A program made the position numbers and the translations under genes. The notes beneath the pieces were generated by a model. It made no database searches. It had not been told where the DNA came from and saw only the letters and a program-made list of their open reading frames with translations. A stretch of 64,000 nt of DNA, from contig NC_090442.1 in assembly GCF_031143425.1 (NCBI RefSeq), forward strand, positions 421,307,776-421,371,775, written 5' to 3'. The first letter of the stretch is position 1, and each line of letters opens with the position of its first letter. This document shows, piece after piece, positions 60,860 to 64,000 of this stretch. The stretch comes from Pleurodeles waltl. Lineage: Eukaryota; Chordata; Amphibia; Caudata; Salamandridae.

Positions 60860-61900
60860 AGACAAAAGCCACTTTGCAACTGCAGCGGTTTGGCCACTGC
60901 CAAACCGCTTCGTCCCCGCCCATCCCGTCGCTTTACCATGGCCCGCTGGGCAGAAGGTTTCCACCTGCAGCCCGGCGAGAGTCGAATAACCGCCTAGGTT
61001 ATTCCGACTAGGGACACTGCCAGCATTTTCCTGGCAGTATCCCGGCTTGTGTTCCTGTCACCGGGATACCCCCAAACACCTCCGCACACATGCACGCATG
61101 CACCCACACACATACAATCACACACAGACACAGTCACACATGCACTCACAACATTCACCCCTATATACCCATACACATCACACATGCATGCATACACTCG
61201 CCATCCCCCCACTCCCTCCCTTCAACTACATACATACATATACAACCCCCACCCCCACTCATCTTCACACAACCACAAGCCCCACCCCCAATCGTACCTC
61301 ACCGCACGCACACACACACACCATGTAAACATGCAAACATACACACACACACACACACGCACTCACCCCTCTTGCCCCCTAGTCATTCACCCATGCACAC
61401 CCCCACCCCGTCCACATGCATACACACATGCATCACAACATTTACACACAGACACACGCATGCATGCACAATCACTCCCCTTCCTCCTCCCACATTCATG
61501 ACAGACATACATACACTCAGACACACCCATTCACACTTTCCCATCCTCCTCCCCTTGCAGACGACACTTACCTCGTCTGACGAGGTGCTCCTCTGTGAGG
61601 GGATGGGATCCGGTGCTCCCACCCCAGCACCACCACACTAGAAATAGACTGCCACACAGAATTACTGGTCGTAATTCTGTGGGCGGTCTTTTTCTGGTGT
61701 GGCGGTGATGGCAGTGGAACCGCCTAGGTGCCACCAACCACTGTAGTAAATGCTGCCGGATATCCGACCACCAGTGGTCCTGATAGCCGTGGCAGTCATA
61801 ATACGGCGGTCAGAAGACCGCCACCACTGGTGGTCTTCCGGCGGCTGCGGCTGCGGCTGCGGCTGCGGTGGTCTTCGGAAAAGACCAGTACAGTCATTGT
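60860..61900. repeat. Multi-hairpin element with CA/CCC-rich core (copy 2)
   Basis: Left part (60860-61070) has serial inverted pairs: GCGGTTTGGC/GCCAAACCGC, GGAATAACC/GGTTATTCC and CCCGG...CCGGG types. The core (61075-61555) is a degenerate CACACA/CACCC tract. The right part (61556-61900) opens with CACTTACCTCGTC and holds GACGAGG, CAGAATTAC/GTAATTCTG, GGCGGTC/GACCGCC and CCACCACTGGTGGT pairs, then a (CGGCTG)4 run near 61842-61867. It shares its plan and the CTTACCT junction with 35325-36475. Frames through the core are artefacts. Confidence 0.6.
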
Positions 61901-62559
61901 GAGGACCAAAGAGCGGCAGTTAGGGAGATTGTGCTACAAAATGCGACAAGTGTTAAATTAGGGGAAACTGATCGTCAAAGTTTTGGGAAGTTACCCTTGG
62001 TAAAGAGCTAACCAATACCGGTAGGAGCTGTACGTCACAGATAAAGCCACCACTTCCTTCTTGCCAATGCATAAACAGCTGAATGGAAAGTTTACTGCCC
62101 TTTTTATGATGTATCAGGGAATAGAGACACCTGAGCTTATCATGGAGACCTAAAGATTTAACATGAACATTTAAGAACAAGTTGGTAGTGACAGTGGAGC
62201 AGGTAACTTTTGTGATATTGGAATTGTTGGATGTAACTGCACCATCACGGAGTTCAATTAAGTTCAAAAGCTCATTTAAAAAAAATACATTGATTAATTG
62301 TTCTTTCAAACTGCTAATTCAACCTCACATCTCCAGTATGCTTAAAACAAATAGGATTGACAGAGTAACATGAAAAAGTATTGTGGTTAAAATGTGCTCC
62401 ACTATTCTATTCTAGAAAATACATTACATGTGTTTAACAATGAATCAGAAAGCTCAATTCTTTGAGAGTAAGACATTCAATTATTTCTCTGTGTAAACTG
62501 TATATATTGTCTTCCATGTAAACAGTATGTCCTCTAACAGCAGGTGTTTACTGATCATG
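61901..62559. other. Intronic sequence before the CAMK1D exon
   Basis: AT-rich intron leading to the 3' splice site. No repeat or gene recognised. Confidence 0.5.
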
Positions 62560-62565
62560 TTCTAG

Positions 62566-64000
<1,435 letters not shown>

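Noticed and set aside
61047..61641. Three overlapping Thr/His/Pro-rich frames
   Set aside because: They arise from the CACACA/CACCC tract; no non-repetitive coding content.

Overview
The window is intronic vertebrate DNA from a very large, repeat-rich genome. It carries two coding exons of one host gene, CAMK1D (calcium/calmodulin-dependent protein kinase ID), on the + strand at 18231-18369 and 62566-62692. They encode consecutive parts of the kinase catalytic core: the first ends just after the HRD catalytic loop, the second carries the DFG motif and activation loop. About 44.2 kb of intron separates them, and at least 18 kb of the preceding intron is also in view. The intron size, the dense foldback and multi-hairpin repeats, L2-type LINEs and a candidate hammerhead ribozyme fit a urodele amphibian (newt or salamander). 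That assignment is inference; no marker here is diagnostic.

Layout. 1-2658: intron with an old multi-hairpin repeat. 2659-16059: a full-length endogenous retrovirus in the same orientation as CAMK1D. It has two 1.54-kb LTRs, a 4-bp TTAC target duplication, an initiator-Met-type primer site, a long gag, pro-pol and env. The LTRs are nearly identical, so the insertion looks young. Even so, gag lies in three frames, RT has a frameshift and env a stop, so all three genes are called broken. 16060-18230: plain intron. 18231-18369: CAMK1D exon. 18370-21240: nested foldback and tandem repeats. About 21.2-23.2 kb: degenerate L1-like LINE on the minus strand. 24.6-25.7, 27.36-29.98 and 47.1-49.2 kb: three members of one LTR-like family, the middle one a complete 2.6-kb solo-LTR-like element with a 5-bp duplication. 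30.4-34.96, 39.2-40.2 and 55.3-56.9 kb: three L2/CR1-type LINE fragments. 35.3-36.5, 40.3-41.0, 43.62-44.23 and 60.9-61.9 kb: multi-hairpin elements, two of them with a CA/CCC-rich core. 38.06-38.67 kb: three near-palindromic MITE copies. 45.4 kb: candidate hammerhead ribozyme. 51.1-53.0 and 55.2-59.4 kb: degenerate minisatellites. 62566-62692: next CAMK1D exon, then intron to the end.

The host coding content is 266 bp. The rest is transposable-element sediment. The most unusual structures are the multi-hairpin elements, especially 43621-44228 (at least a dozen perfect or near-perfect hairpins end to end between short terminal inverted repeats), and the retrovirus, which combines an expanded gag, a long acidic extension after the integrase, and a CX7CC cysteine cluster in the envelope transmembrane subunit. 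Other open frames in the window are mostly low-complexity or repeat artefacts.
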